The notes: generated by a model not told the origin, from the letters alone. A DNA stretch of 14,615 nucleotides from Claveliimonas sp963592205 (GCA_963592205.1 CAVAVU010000041.1:1-14615); one strand, 5' to 3'; numbered from the stretch's first letter, positions 6,292 through 13,699 are shown. A program made the numbers and translations.

Positions 6292-7542
6292 ATGAATCTT
6301 ATTAACAACTGGCTTACTACTAATAAAGAAGAACTGATCCATATTGCCAGTGATATTTTCTGCCATCCGGAGACTGCCTATCAAGAAACTTATTCATCCA
6401 AACGACTGGCAGATTTCCTGGAAGAACAGGGCTTTCAGGTAACCTGGAAGACAGCAGGCATCGATACCGCATTTACTGCTGCCTGGGGTTTCGGCAAACC
6501 AATGCTTGGATTCCTGGCTGAATATGATGCTTTACCGGAAATCGGTCACGCCTGCGGACACAATCTGCTGGGAACTGCGGTCTGCGCTGCAGCCTGCGCC
6601 CTCAAGGAAGACATGACTGCTTCCGGCGCACAGGGAACGATCATTGTATACGGCTGTCCGGCAGAAGAGATCATGTCCGGCAAAATTGTCATGAATGATG
6701 CCGGTGTCTTTGACGATCTGGATGTGGGTGTCATGTGGCATCCATTTGACCGTAACCGCATCAGCAACGACATCTGGCAGTCACAGGACATCAAGAATTA
6801 CACCTTCCACGGCATCAGCGCCCATGCTTCCAAATCACCGGAAACTGGTCGAAGCGCGCTGGATGCTGCGGAACTGATGAACATCGGTGTCAATTATCTG
6901 CGCGAACATGTCGCTGATGATGTACGTATGCATTACGCTTATTTACCGAATGGCATTCCGGCAAATGTAGTCCCGGATATTGCCAAGACGAATTATTTTA
7001 TCCGTTCTGCCAAGCGCTCCCGCACTGAGGATGCCAGCCGCCGGGTAGACGACTGCGCAAGAGGTGCTGCGCTCATGACAGGCACGACCGTAGACATCGA
7101 ACTGGTCAAGAGCTGTAAGGAAATGAAAGTCAACCGTGTGCTGGCAGAACTTTATTACGATGCCATGACACGTATACCGGTACCGGAATACACTGACGAA
7201 GAACTTGCATTTGCAGCAGATATCAGCAAGGACGCCGGCTTTGAAAACCATGGCATATACTTTACTGGACTGGAGCCGTTAGAAGATGCCCCAGTGCCAA
7301 TCTCAATCGGCACAGATGCTTCACAGGTCAGCCATACGATTCCACTGATCACGATCAGTGCAGCAACCATGTGCAAAGGCACACCACTCCATCACTGGGC
7401 TGCCGCCAAACAGGCAGGCATGAGCATTGGTCACAAGGGTATGCTCTACGCTGCCAGATGTATGGCGGAAGGCACCAAACTCCTGATGGAGACACCGGGC
7501 GCTATCGAGAATGCCTGGGAATGGCATAACACTCATGAGTAA
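6292..7542 (+). CDS. M20-family amidohydrolase (AbgB/PM20D2-like aminoacylase or carboxypeptidase)
   Basis: Di-metal hydrolase of 416 residues that cleaves an amide bond and releases an amino acid from an N-acyl, N-carbamoyl or dipeptide substrate in the cytosol. Motifs in order: GFLAEYDALP (73-82); GHACGHN with ligands Cys88 and His90; PAEE (123-126) with catalytic and ligand glutamates; MWHP with His150; the dimerisation-domain signature HGISAHAS (173-180); GTDASQVSH (340-348); and a late histidine pair (His367/368). The Cys ligand and the EYDALP block point to the M20D/AbgB side and away from the L-carbamoylase branch. No signal peptide. AAAGGAA precedes ATG 6292. It sits in an operon with the ATC hydrolase, so it may take that enzyme's product (inference). 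All metal ligands are present, so it should be active. Confidence 0.88.
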   Translation: MNLINNWLTTNKEELIHIASDIFCHPETAYQETYSSKRLADFLEEQGFQVTWKTAGIDTAFTAAWGFGKPMLGFLAEYDALPEIGHACGHNLLGTAVCAAACALKEDMTASGAQGTIIVYGCPAEEIMSGKIVMNDAGVFDDLDVGVMWHPFDRNRISNDIWQSQDIKNYTFHGISAHASKSPETGRSALDAAELMNIGVNYLREHVADDVRMHYAYLPNGIPANVVPDIAKTNYFIRSAKRSRTEDASRRVDDCARGAALMTGTTVDIELVKSCKEMKVNRVLAELYYDAMTRIPVPEYTDEELAFAADISKDAGFENHGIYFTGLEPLEDAPVPISIGTDASQVSHTIPLITISAATMCKGTPLHHWAAAKQAGMSIGHKGMLYAARCMAEGTKLLMETPGAIENAWEWHNTHE

Positions 7543-7545
7543 ATA

Positions 7546-7626
7546 TGATGCCAGGGTCAAAAGGTCTAAATCCACATGAGCTTGCTCATAAGTGGATGAA
7601 AGACCTTGGGACCCGCCCCAACATCA
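7546..7626. repeat. 80-bp nested palindrome between the M20 gene and proC
   Basis: Five arms pair in register: TGATG/CATCA (7546-7550, 7622-7626), GGGTC/GACCC (7554-7558, 7610-7614), AAGGTCT/AGACCTT (7561-7567, 7601-7607), TCCAC/GTGGA (7571-7575, 7592-7596) and TGAGC/GCTCA around the centre. As RNA it would be one very stable hairpin. No T-run follows, so it is not an ordinary terminator. It looks like a palindromic intergenic element (REP- or MITE-like) or an RNA processing/stability site inside the operon. A weak promoter for proC (TTGGGA 7606-7611, TATATA 7628-7633) could use its right arm. Confidence 0.75.
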
Positions 7627-7668
7627 CTATATACATATATGAAGTAACAGAAAGGACAGGTGATCGAA

Positions 7669-8466
7669 ATGATTACAAAGAAACTTGGAATTATCGGATG
7701 TGGCAATATGGGCGGTGCAATCCTCTACGGTGCACTGGAAAGCGGCGTTATCGCTAAGGAAAATGTCTATGTATACGACATTAATCCTGAGATGCGTGAA
7801 AAAGCTGCCGGATGGGGTGTTACCGTTGCTGCCAATGACGCAGAGGTATGTGACAAATCAGAGCTTATCCTGCTGGCTGTTAAGCCTCAGAACGCAGCAG
7901 AAGCACTGGCTATGTGTGAAAAATCCCTGGACGGTAAGGCACTCATGTCTATCGTTGCCGGAACATCTGTTGAGAAGCTGCATAGCATGACAGACGGAAC
8001 TCCTCGTATCCTGCGTATCATGCCAAACACTCCAGCCATGGTATACGAAGGTGCATTTGCACTCTGCTCAGACAACGACCTGAAAGAAGATGAACTTGCA
8101 GCAGCCAAGACATTATATGAAGCAATCGGTATCGTAGAAATGGTTCCGGAGCATCTGATCAATGCCGTGTGCGCACTCAGTGGCGGCGGTCCGGCTTATG
8201 CAGCTATGTTTATCGAAGCCCTGGCTGACGGCGGCGTAAAACAGGGACTTCCTCGTGCAACAGCTTACAGACTGGCTGCACAGACCTGTCTTGGAACTTC
8301 CAAGATGATCCTCGAAAAAGGACTTCACCCTGGACAGATCAAAGACATGGTAACTTCTCCTGCCGGAACTACCATCGAAGGATGCGAGAAGCTGGAAGTA
8401 GGCGGTATGCGTGGTGCTGTTATGGAATGCATCAAGGCTGCAGCCGACAGAGGTAATTCTTTCTAA
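7669..8466 (+). CDS. proC: Pyrroline-5-carboxylate reductase
   Basis: Cytosolic enzyme of 265 residues that reduces 1-pyrroline-5-carboxylate to L-proline with NAD(P)H, the last step of proline synthesis. It has the N-terminal Rossmann motif GIIGCGNMGGAI (8-18), the VKPQN turn (71-75), the RIMPNTPA block (116-123), and the family signature from about 171 (SGGGPAYAA) to HPGQIKDMVTSPAGTTIEG (220-238). The length equals E. coli ProC (269). I place the start at ATG 7669 with AGGTGAT (7657-7663) ahead; GTG 7660 lies inside that site. No proA or proB is adjacent. It may be read through from the M20 gene or from a weak promoter in the palindrome. Its position after an amino-acid-releasing hydrolase suggests use of ornithine- or glutamate-derived pyrroline, but an unrelated cyclic imine substrate is conceivable. 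Confidence 0.95.
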   Translation: MITKKLGIIGCGNMGGAILYGALESGVIAKENVYVYDINPEMREKAAGWGVTVAANDAEVCDKSELILLAVKPQNAAEALAMCEKSLDGKALMSIVAGTSVEKLHSMTDGTPRILRIMPNTPAMVYEGAFALCSDNDLKEDELAAAKTLYEAIGIVEMVPEHLINAVCALSGGGPAYAAMFIEALADGGVKQGLPRATAYRLAAQTCLGTSKMILEKGLHPGQIKDMVTSPAGTTIEGCEKLEVGGMRGAVMECIKAAADRGNSF

Positions 8467-8529
8467 ACAACTTCCTACACTTTTATAACATTTCTATTCA
8501 TATTCATTAATATATGTAGTAAGACAAGG

Positions 8530-8557
8530 GCGTCTCAATTTATATTGAGGCGCTTTT
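8530..8557 (+). terminator. Intrinsic terminator after proC
   Basis: GCGTCTCAAT (8530-8539) pairs with ATTGAGGCGC (8544-8553), with one G-T pair and a TTAT loop, and is followed by TTTT. Confidence 0.88.
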
Positions 8558-8648
8558 ATGCATATATGCATATATTTTATGCATAATTATTCATACAATT
8601 GTATTTTCTTGCATAAAACTATTGACTTTCTGTATAATCGAGTGCATA
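8557..8648. promoter_or_regulatory. Cluster of five TGCATA motifs with a 16-bp palindrome
   Basis: TGCATA occurs at 8559, 8567, 8580, 8610 and 8643. The first two form the perfect palindrome TATGCATATATGCATA (8557-8572). The last three copies are followed by AA and are spaced 30 and 33 bases apart, close to three DNA turns; the last overlaps the -10 box of the antiporter promoter. The region is very AT-rich, so part of this may be chance. It is a candidate operator array. Confidence 0.45.
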
Positions 8649-8650
8649 AT
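8622..8650 (+). promoter_or_regulatory. Promoter of the NhaC antiporter operon
   Basis: TTGACT (8622-8627), a 17-base spacer, and CATAAT (8645-8650). A perfect TATAAT at 8633-8638 could instead pair with TTGCAT at 8609-8614 (18-base spacer). Either start gives a leader of about 50-70 bases before GGAGGG and ATG 8712. Confidence 0.65.
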
Positions 8651-8711
8651 AACCGTCATAGTTAATTACTGATGTTTGTTATTCATGATCTAAGGAATTG
8701 GAGGGATTAAT

Positions 8712-10262
8712 ATGAATTACGGAATTATCTGTCTTCTGCCGCCAATCATCGCAATCGCGCTGGCATTGAAGACCAACCAGACACTGCCGTCCCTGTTTAT
8801 CGCTGTATGGGTTGGCGCAACTATTATCAAAGGATGGAATCCAATCGCAGGATTCACCGCTGTTATCAGCGAATACATGATTCCATCAATCGCAAGCGAA
8901 TACAATGCCGGACTTCTGGTTCTGGTTACCATGGCTGGTGGATTTGCTTACATGTTGAAAATAACAGGAGCCGCTGAAGCATTTGCGAAGCTGGTTACCA
9001 AATCTATCAATACACAGAAAAAAGGACAGGTTATCACCGCTCTCAGCGCATTTATCTTCTGCTACACAGAGCCTTGCCTGATCCTCGGAACAATTATGCG
9101 TCCGATCACAGACCGTGTACGCGTATCCAGAGCAAAGCTTTCTTACATGCTTGACTCTCTGGGATGTAACCTCGCTTCCTTCTCACCGATCAGCAGTTAT
9201 GGACCATTTATCTCAGGACTGATTGCTACCGAACTTGCTGCTGCCGGACTGAAAGGAAATGAATGGGGCTTATATATTAAGATGTTCCCATTCAATATGT
9301 ACAGCCTTTTCGCTATGATCGCTGTATTCTTAGTAGCCATCTTCGGACTGAACATCGGACCGATGTACGAAGAAGAGAAGCGTTGTGCAGAGACAGGCGA
9401 ACCACTTCCGGAAGGACTGACACCGCTGGTTCCGGAAAAAGATGTGGAACTGCCGGAGGACTACAATCTTCGTCTGATTAACTTCCTGCTTCCAATGCTC
9501 GGACTGTTCATTACCATTTTCGCCACCATTTTTGTCACAGGTGATATCGGTGCAAACGGTCTCAGAGGTGCATTTATGAATGCAAGTATTACTCTTGCGA
9601 TTACCATGGGATTCATGGTTGGCTCCATCGTAGCCGGCGTTGTAGGAGTTGCAACCGGACTGTTCAATGTAAATGCAGGATTTAACGGATTCATCCAGGG
9701 CATGACCAATCTGATCAGCGTACCGTTCATCCTGATCATGGCATGGTCTATGGGATCAGTTACCAGTACTATGGGTGTTGGTGCTTACCTTGCCGGTATC
9801 GTAGAGACTCATCTGACAGCCGGTCTGGTACCTGCCATTGTATTTGCATTCGGTGCCTTGATCTCATTTGCAACCGGTTCTTCCTGGGGTGTATGGTCTA
9901 TCATGATGCCAATCGCATTTCCAATGGCTGTTGCATTTAACATTCCACTCCCATACGTAATCGGAGCCGTTATCAGTGGTGGTCTGTTTGGAGACCAGTG
10001 TTCACCGATTTCTGATACAACTGTCCTGTCATCTACCGGAGCTTCATGTAATCACATCCTGCATGTGTCTACACAGCTTCCTTACGGACTGACGATCGGT
10101 GTATCCGCATTCATCTCTTATCTGTTTGGCGGACTGACACATTTGTACTATCCAAGCATTGCACTGATGGCTGTACTTGTAGTAGTATTACTTATAGCAG
10201 AGACAAAACTGACAAAGAGTAAATACGAAAAGAAAGCTGCAAAAGCATCCGCTGCAGTCTAA
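8712..10262 (+). CDS. NhaC-family Na+/H+ antiporter-type transporter
   Basis: Integral membrane transporter of 516 residues with about 11-12 hydrophobic helices. The NhaC family exchanges Na+ for H+, and several members carry organic ions such as malate/lactate (MleN type) in exchange for cations. Family motifs are clear: ATGSSWGVWSIMMPIAF (387-403) and SGGLFGDQCSPISDTT (422-437), with CYTEPCLILGT (117-127) in the first half repeating the fold. The N-terminus begins directly in the first helix and has no cleavable signal. GGAGGG precedes the start, and a hydrophilic loop lies around 217-255. It is first in a unit with an amidohydrolase and an EamA permease, which suggests import or exchange of an organic nitrogen compound rather than sodium homeostasis alone (inference). 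The sequence looks intact; the substrate cannot be assigned. Confidence 0.87.
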   Translation: MNYGIICLLPPIIAIALALKTNQTLPSLFIAVWVGATIIKGWNPIAGFTAVISEYMIPSIASEYNAGLLVLVTMAGGFAYMLKITGAAEAFAKLVTKSINTQKKGQVITALSAFIFCYTEPCLILGTIMRPITDRVRVSRAKLSYMLDSLGCNLASFSPISSYGPFISGLIATELAAAGLKGNEWGLYIKMFPFNMYSLFAMIAVFLVAIFGLNIGPMYEEEKRCAETGEPLPEGLTPLVPEKDVELPEDYNLRLINFLLPMLGLFITIFATIFVTGDIGANGLRGAFMNASITLAITMGFMVGSIVAGVVGVATGLFNVNAGFNGFIQGMTNLISVPFILIMAWSMGSVTSTMGVGAYLAGIVETHLTAGLVPAIVFAFGALISFATGSSWGVWSIMMPIAFPMAVAFNIPLPYVIGAVISGGLFGDQCSPISDTTVLSSTGASCNHILHVSTQLPYGLTIGVSAFISYLFGGLTHLYYPSIALMAVLVVVLLIAETKLTKSKYEKKAAKASAAV

Positions 10263-10283
10263 ATTATTCAAACATGCATATTT

Positions 10284-10324
10284 ACGCGCGGGCGGTATCT
10301 GTTGAGCCGCTTCGCGCGTCTTTT
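10284..10324 (+). terminator. Terminator or attenuator after the antiporter gene
   Basis: ACGCGCG (10284-10290) pairs with CGCGCGT (10313-10319), with GCGG/CCGC inside, followed by CTTTTG. The T-tract is short, so partial read-through into the amidohydrolase gene is likely. Confidence 0.6.
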
Positions 10325-10333
10325 GTGCAATAA

Positions 10334-10446
10334 GCCGCTATGCAGAAATCGTGCTCGCACGAATTTCTATATGGCGGCCAATGTTCATCGAGCCGACAGG
10401 CGAGATAACATTAATTGCACATCGAGCAGGTATCAGCCTGCTCGAT
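10334..10446 (+). repeat. Three further consecutive hairpins before the amidohydrolase gene
   Basis: Hairpin A: GCCGC/GCGGC (10334-10378) with AGAAAT/ATTTCT and CGTGC/GCACG nested inside. Hairpin B: AATGTT/AACATT (10380-10412) with GCC-GACA-GGC at the tip. Hairpin C: a perfect 10-bp stem, ATCGAGCAGG/CCTGCTCGAT, with a TATCAG loop (10421-10446). The word ATCGAGC occurs in both B and C. No T-run follows. This may be a structured leader RNA or a set of palindromic repeats; I do not recognise a known riboswitch class. Confidence 0.6.
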
Positions 10447-10493
10447 TAAGGAACCTCCAACAACTTACTACTAAGAAAGGGGAATTACTAACC

Positions 10494-11918
10494 ATGAAAA
10501 AAGTAGATCTGATCGTAACCGCACCTCACATTTACACCATGAAAGGTGAAGGCGTCGGCTATGAAGAAAAGAAAGCACTTGTTGTAGACGGAAGCAAGAT
10601 TATTGACATCGTAGACATTGACAAAGTATCTGACCAGTACGAAGCTGAGGAACAGCTTGATATGAGCCATCACATCCTGTTGCCGGGATTCATCGATGCG
10701 CATATGCACACAAGCTGCAACATCATGCGCGGACTGGCTCAGGATACCAACAACTGGATGATGTATGGACTGCAGCCATTTGACAACGCTGCCACTCAGG
10801 CACAGAAAGACATCGGCTGCCCGGTCGCTCTCATTGAAGCTGCCAAAGCCGGAACCACTACCATGGGCGACTATGAAGCAGATATGACTGCATCCTGCAA
10901 CTTTATCGCCAAGCTCGGTACCCGTGGAAATATCACACACATGATCCGTTCTGCCAAGAGAAGAGTCTACAATCCTGGCGAACTCTATGAATTTGACGAT
11001 GCCATGGGCGAAGCAAGCCTGAATGAAAATATCGCTCTTTATGATAAATGGAATGGTTACGACGGTGGTCGTTTTAAGGTTCTGTTCGGACCACAGGGTG
11101 CCGACTTTGTAAGTCCGGAACTGCTGTTAAAAATTCAGAAGATTGCCAAAGAACGCCACACCAAGATCCATATGCATACCCAGCAGGGTGACCGTGAGAC
11201 ATACCAGATCGAGCAGCGTTACGGCAAGCGTCCTACCCAGTTCCTGCAGGATCTGAATTTCCTGGACAGCACACTGATCGCTGTACATCTGACAGACTGT
11301 ACGGATGAAGAAGCCCAGATCATCGCCAAGAGCGGTGCCGGCATGATCGTATGCCCTGGCTCCATCGGTATCATCGACGGCATTGTACCTCCGTCAACTG
11401 CATTCCAGGAGGCAGGCGGAAAGGTTGCCCTTGGTTCTGACCAGGCACCAGGCAATAACTGCCACAACATTATCAGCGAAATGAAATCTGTTGCTCTGTT
11501 CAACAAGATTAAATACACGAACCCAGAGGTACTTCCTGCATGGCGTGCGCTCCGCATGGCTACCATCGAAGGCGCACAGGCACTGGGACTGGATGACACC
11601 ATCGGTTCTCTGGAAGTCGGTAAATGCGCTGACTTTATCGCTATTGACTATATGCATCCGTCTATGCTGCCAATCTACACCTATCCAATGCGCAATATGG
11701 TGCCGAATATCGTATACAGCGCAAGAGGCGAAGAGGTCGTGCTGTCTGTTGTAAATGGTAAAATCGTCATGAAAGACCACAAGCTGGTCAATGTAGATGA
11801 GATGGAATATATGTCTAAGATGAATGATTGCCCGGATGATATCGGCAAACGTGCCGCTGACGAGTTCTTTGCGATCAATGGAACCAACGCTCAGTTCATG
11901 CGTGAAGAAAAGCTCTAA
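10494..11918 (+). CDS. Amidohydrolase-superfamily metal hydrolase (deaminase/chlorohydrolase type)
   Basis: Cytosolic mononuclear metalloenzyme of 474 residues in the subgroup holding SAH/MTA deaminases, guanine deaminase and AtzA/TrzN. It would hydrolytically remove an amino or similar group from a heterocycle. Metal ligands read in order: GFIDAHMHTS (His70, His72), KIHMHTQQ (His228), AVHLTD (His265, which activates water in relatives) and LGSDQAPGN (Asp316). A small beta domain (1-62) and the C-terminal SLEVGKCADFIAID strand complete the fold. Compared with the HxxE motif of SAH deaminases the glutamate is Gln231, so the chemistry may differ. ATG 10494 is chosen for AAAGGGG at 10476-10482; an upstream extension would run through the hairpins. 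It lies between the NhaC-type transporter and the EamA permease, 18 bases before the latter. The substrate is unknown. Confidence 0.85.
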   Translation: MKKVDLIVTAPHIYTMKGEGVGYEEKKALVVDGSKIIDIVDIDKVSDQYEAEEQLDMSHHILLPGFIDAHMHTSCNIMRGLAQDTNNWMMYGLQPFDNAATQAQKDIGCPVALIEAAKAGTTTMGDYEADMTASCNFIAKLGTRGNITHMIRSAKRRVYNPGELYEFDDAMGEASLNENIALYDKWNGYDGGRFKVLFGPQGADFVSPELLLKIQKIAKERHTKIHMHTQQGDRETYQIEQRYGKRPTQFLQDLNFLDSTLIAVHLTDCTDEEAQIIAKSGAGMIVCPGSIGIIDGIVPPSTAFQEAGGKVALGSDQAPGNNCHNIISEMKSVALFNKIKYTNPEVLPAWRALRMATIEGAQALGLDDTIGSLEVGKCADFIAIDYMHPSMLPIYTYPMRNMVPNIVYSARGEEVVLSVVNGKIVMKDHKLVNVDEMEYMSKMNDCPDDIGKRAADEFFAINGTNAQFMREEKL

Positions 11919-11936
11919 TTCCGGGAGACTATACAT

Positions 11937-12770
11937 ATGATTTATCTGATTGCTGCCATTTGTGCAAATCTGTGCATGACATTCCTGATGCGTTATTCGG
12001 AGCATCACGATGGAAACTGTTATGCACTGAATATCTGGAATTATCTGGCAGGAAGCCAGATCAGTCTCCTGCTGTTACAAGACAAATCCCTGATCTGGAG
12101 CGGCAATGCAGTGACATGGGGCGCCGGTATCGTGAATGGTATCGGCTTCCTTGCGGCACTGGTACTGATTCAGATCAGTATCCGGAGAAATGGTGCTCCG
12201 CTGACAACTACATTTAACAGACTGGGCATCCTGATCCCTACGATTCTGTCCATCTTTCTCTTTAATGAGATTCCGCAGATCGTGCAGATTCCCGGACTCC
12301 TGCTCTGCATCTTCGCTATCATATTCATGAACAGCGGAGACAGCGCCGATCGCCCGGACTTCAATATCGGACTGATCCTGGTATTCTTACTGGGCGGTAC
12401 ACTGGATACGATCTCCAAAGTATTCAGCCGGTATAACGGTGCAGACAGCCAGACCTGTTTCGTGCTGTACACATTCCTTGCTGCTTTTGTTATCAGTATC
12501 CTGCTCTTCTTTAAGAAGGAACCTCATATGAGTTTGCAGGATGCACTGATCGGTATCGGCGTCGGAATCCCGAACCAGCTCTGCACGCTGTTCCTGCTAC
12601 GGGCTGCATCACGACTCCCGGCGTACATCGTCTATCCGACCTACAGCGCCAGCCTGATCCTGTTAGTGAATATCATTAACTATCTGGTATTTCGCGAGAC
12701 ACTGAACAAACGCCAGTACATCGCCACCGGCATCATCGGTCTCGGTGTCGTACTGATCAACCTCGTCTGA
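11937..12770 (+). CDS. EamA-type (DMT superfamily) permease
   Basis: Inner-membrane protein of 277 residues with about ten hydrophobic helices in two repeats of five, the drug/metabolite transporter layout. Family-like features are the first helix at the very N-terminus (MIYLIAAICANLCMTFLMRY), the FNRLGILIPTILSIFLFNEI segment where EamA repeats carry a proline and a conserved glutamate, and the final helix pair with FRETLNKRQYIATGIIGLG and I-N-L-V at the end. DMT permeases export or exchange amino acids, nucleobases and similar metabolites. GGGAG precedes ATG 11937 and the gap to the amidohydrolase is 18 bases, so the two are co-transcribed. It probably carries a substrate or product of that enzyme (inference). 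It converges on the DeoR-type gene with 12 bases between. Confidence 0.85.
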   Translation: MIYLIAAICANLCMTFLMRYSEHHDGNCYALNIWNYLAGSQISLLLLQDKSLIWSGNAVTWGAGIVNGIGFLAALVLIQISIRRNGAPLTTTFNRLGILIPTILSIFLFNEIPQIVQIPGLLLCIFAIIFMNSGDSADRPDFNIGLILVFLLGGTLDTISKVFSRYNGADSQTCFVLYTFLAAFVISILLFFKKEPHMSLQDALIGIGVGIPNQLCTLFLLRAASRLPAYIVYPTYSASLILLVNIINYLVFRETLNKRQYIATGIIGLGVVLINLV

Positions 12771-12779
12771 TACAGACGA
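12763..12779. other. Small hairpin across the junction of two convergent genes
   Basis: TCGTCTG-ATA-CAGACGA is a perfect 7-bp stem that includes the permease stop codon and lies 4 bases from the end of the minus-strand regulator gene. There is no T-run on either side, so it may slow or protect both transcripts without being a standard terminator. Confidence 0.55.
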
Positions 12780-12782
12780 TAA

Positions 12783-13535
12783 TTACCACAACATTTCTAC
12801 ATTTTTATTTCTACAGACCTCCTGAATGTCCTCTGGAAGCGGTGCGTCAGAAACCACTGCATGGATCATGTCATACGTAAGACTGACATTCAGGAACGTC
12901 TTATTAAACTTACTGCTGTCTACCAGCTGCACGACACGTGTGGAATTCTCCGCAAACGCCCGCTTCACAGCTGTCTCATCATCATTTGGATCATAACTCC
13001 CCCTTGCCGTAAGGCCTCTGCAGGAAATAAATGCGACATCGCTGTGATGCATTCCGATCTGGAAAATGGTATCTGTTCCCTTTGTATCTAACAGAATCTT
13101 ATTCATATTACCGCCGATAATGTGGACGTTTACCGTATCAATCTTCGTCAGTTCCAATGCCGTATACAGGCCATTCGTCAGGATATTCAGGTTATTATAC
13201 CGTTCCAGATACGGACATAACTGCAATGCCGTCGAACTGGCATCCATTGAGATTCTCTGATCATCCCGCAGATACCTGGATGCAAGTCTGGCGATATGCT
13301 TTTTTCTGCGCACATTCTCCGTCACCATATATTCCACCGGTCTGTCCTTCGGCTCTTCGATCACACGCGCTCCGCCACTGACCCGCTGTAAGAATCCACT
13401 CTTTTCCATTTCCGCAAGATCCCGCCGGATCGTAGCCACACTTACATAGAGTGCCTTGCTAAGCTGTTCTGTCCGAACATACTTTTTTTCACGTAACAGA
13501 TTCATAATTGCTTCATGACGTTCATAAGGTATCAT
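12783..13535 (-). CDS. DeoR/GlpR-family transcriptional regulator
   Basis: Transcription factor of 250 residues, the usual DeoR length. Residues 1-57 are the winged helix-turn-helix: the ERHEAIMNLLREKKYVRTEQ opening, then LSKALYVSVATIRRDLAEME and LQRVSGGARV. The C-terminal domain has the phosphosugar-sensing (ISOCOT) fold, with SMDASST in the place of D-x-G-S-T, NILTNGLYTALEL, HIIGGN and VDSSKFNK. Such proteins are usually repressors released by a phosphorylated sugar. GGAGAG precedes ATG 13535. It is transcribed away from the class II aldolase homologue across a 164-base gap, so that gene is the likely target, along with autoregulation. The candidate operator is the TTGC/GCAA repeat at 13618-13635. 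The effector is unknown. Confidence 0.92.
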   Translation of the reverse strand: MIPYERHEAIMNLLREKKYVRTEQLSKALYVSVATIRRDLAEMEKSGFLQRVSGGARVIEEPKDRPVEYMVTENVRRKKHIARLASRYLRDDQRISMDASSTALQLCPYLERYNNLNILTNGLYTALELTKIDTVNVHIIGGNMNKILLDTKGTDTIFQIGMHHSDVAFISCRGLTARGSYDPNDDETAVKRAFAENSTRVVQLVDSSKFNKTFLNVSLTYDMIHAVVSDAPLPEDIQEVCRNKNVEMLW

Positions 13536-13604
13536 TCTTCTCTCTCCAGTTTATAATTGATTGTTTTTGCACGTTTTTCGTCCTATTTCCGATTTAATAT
13601 CAAT

Positions 13605-13634
13605 ATTATAAACCATTATTGCATTTTCACGCAA
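13605..13634 (-). promoter_or_regulatory. Candidate promoter of the DeoR-type gene
   Basis: On the minus strand a perfect TATAAT (13605-13610) lies 18 bases from TTGCGT (13629-13634), which matches the -35 consensus at only 3 positions. The -35 overlaps one arm of the TTGC/GCAA repeat. Confidence 0.4.
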
Positions 13635-13635
13635 T
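13618..13635. promoter_or_regulatory. Palindrome over both divergent -35 boxes (candidate DeoR operator)
   Basis: ATTGC (13618-13622) and GCAAT (13631-13635) are inverted around 8 bases. The left arm lies in the -35 of the plus-strand promoter and the right arm in that of the minus-strand promoter, so one bound protein would block both. Confidence 0.4.
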
Positions 13636-13647
13636 TCTATCTATCAT
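13619..13647 (+). promoter_or_regulatory. Candidate promoter of the aldolase homologue
   Basis: TTGCAT (13619-13624), a 17-base spacer, and TATCAT (13642-13647; 5 of 6 in the -10). Transcription would start near 13654, about 46 bases before the ATG. Confidence 0.45.
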
Positions 13648-13699
13648 ATATTCGAACAAAACACTAAGAAATACAAATATACAGGAAGGAGACCGGAAA

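Noticed and set aside
7546..7626. Palindrome as an ordinary terminator
   Set aside because: No T-run follows either arm, and proC starts only about 40 bases further on.
7545..7757. Open frame across the palindrome between the M20 gene and proC
   Set aside because: It arises from the palindrome and the shifted frame of proC, has no ribosome binding site and has no protein-like composition.
10302..10493. N-terminal extension of the amidohydrolase from an upstream in-frame start
   Set aside because: It runs through the hairpins, is Arg/Cys-rich and unlike the family, while ATG 10494 has AAAGGGG at the right distance and begins at the natural first strand.
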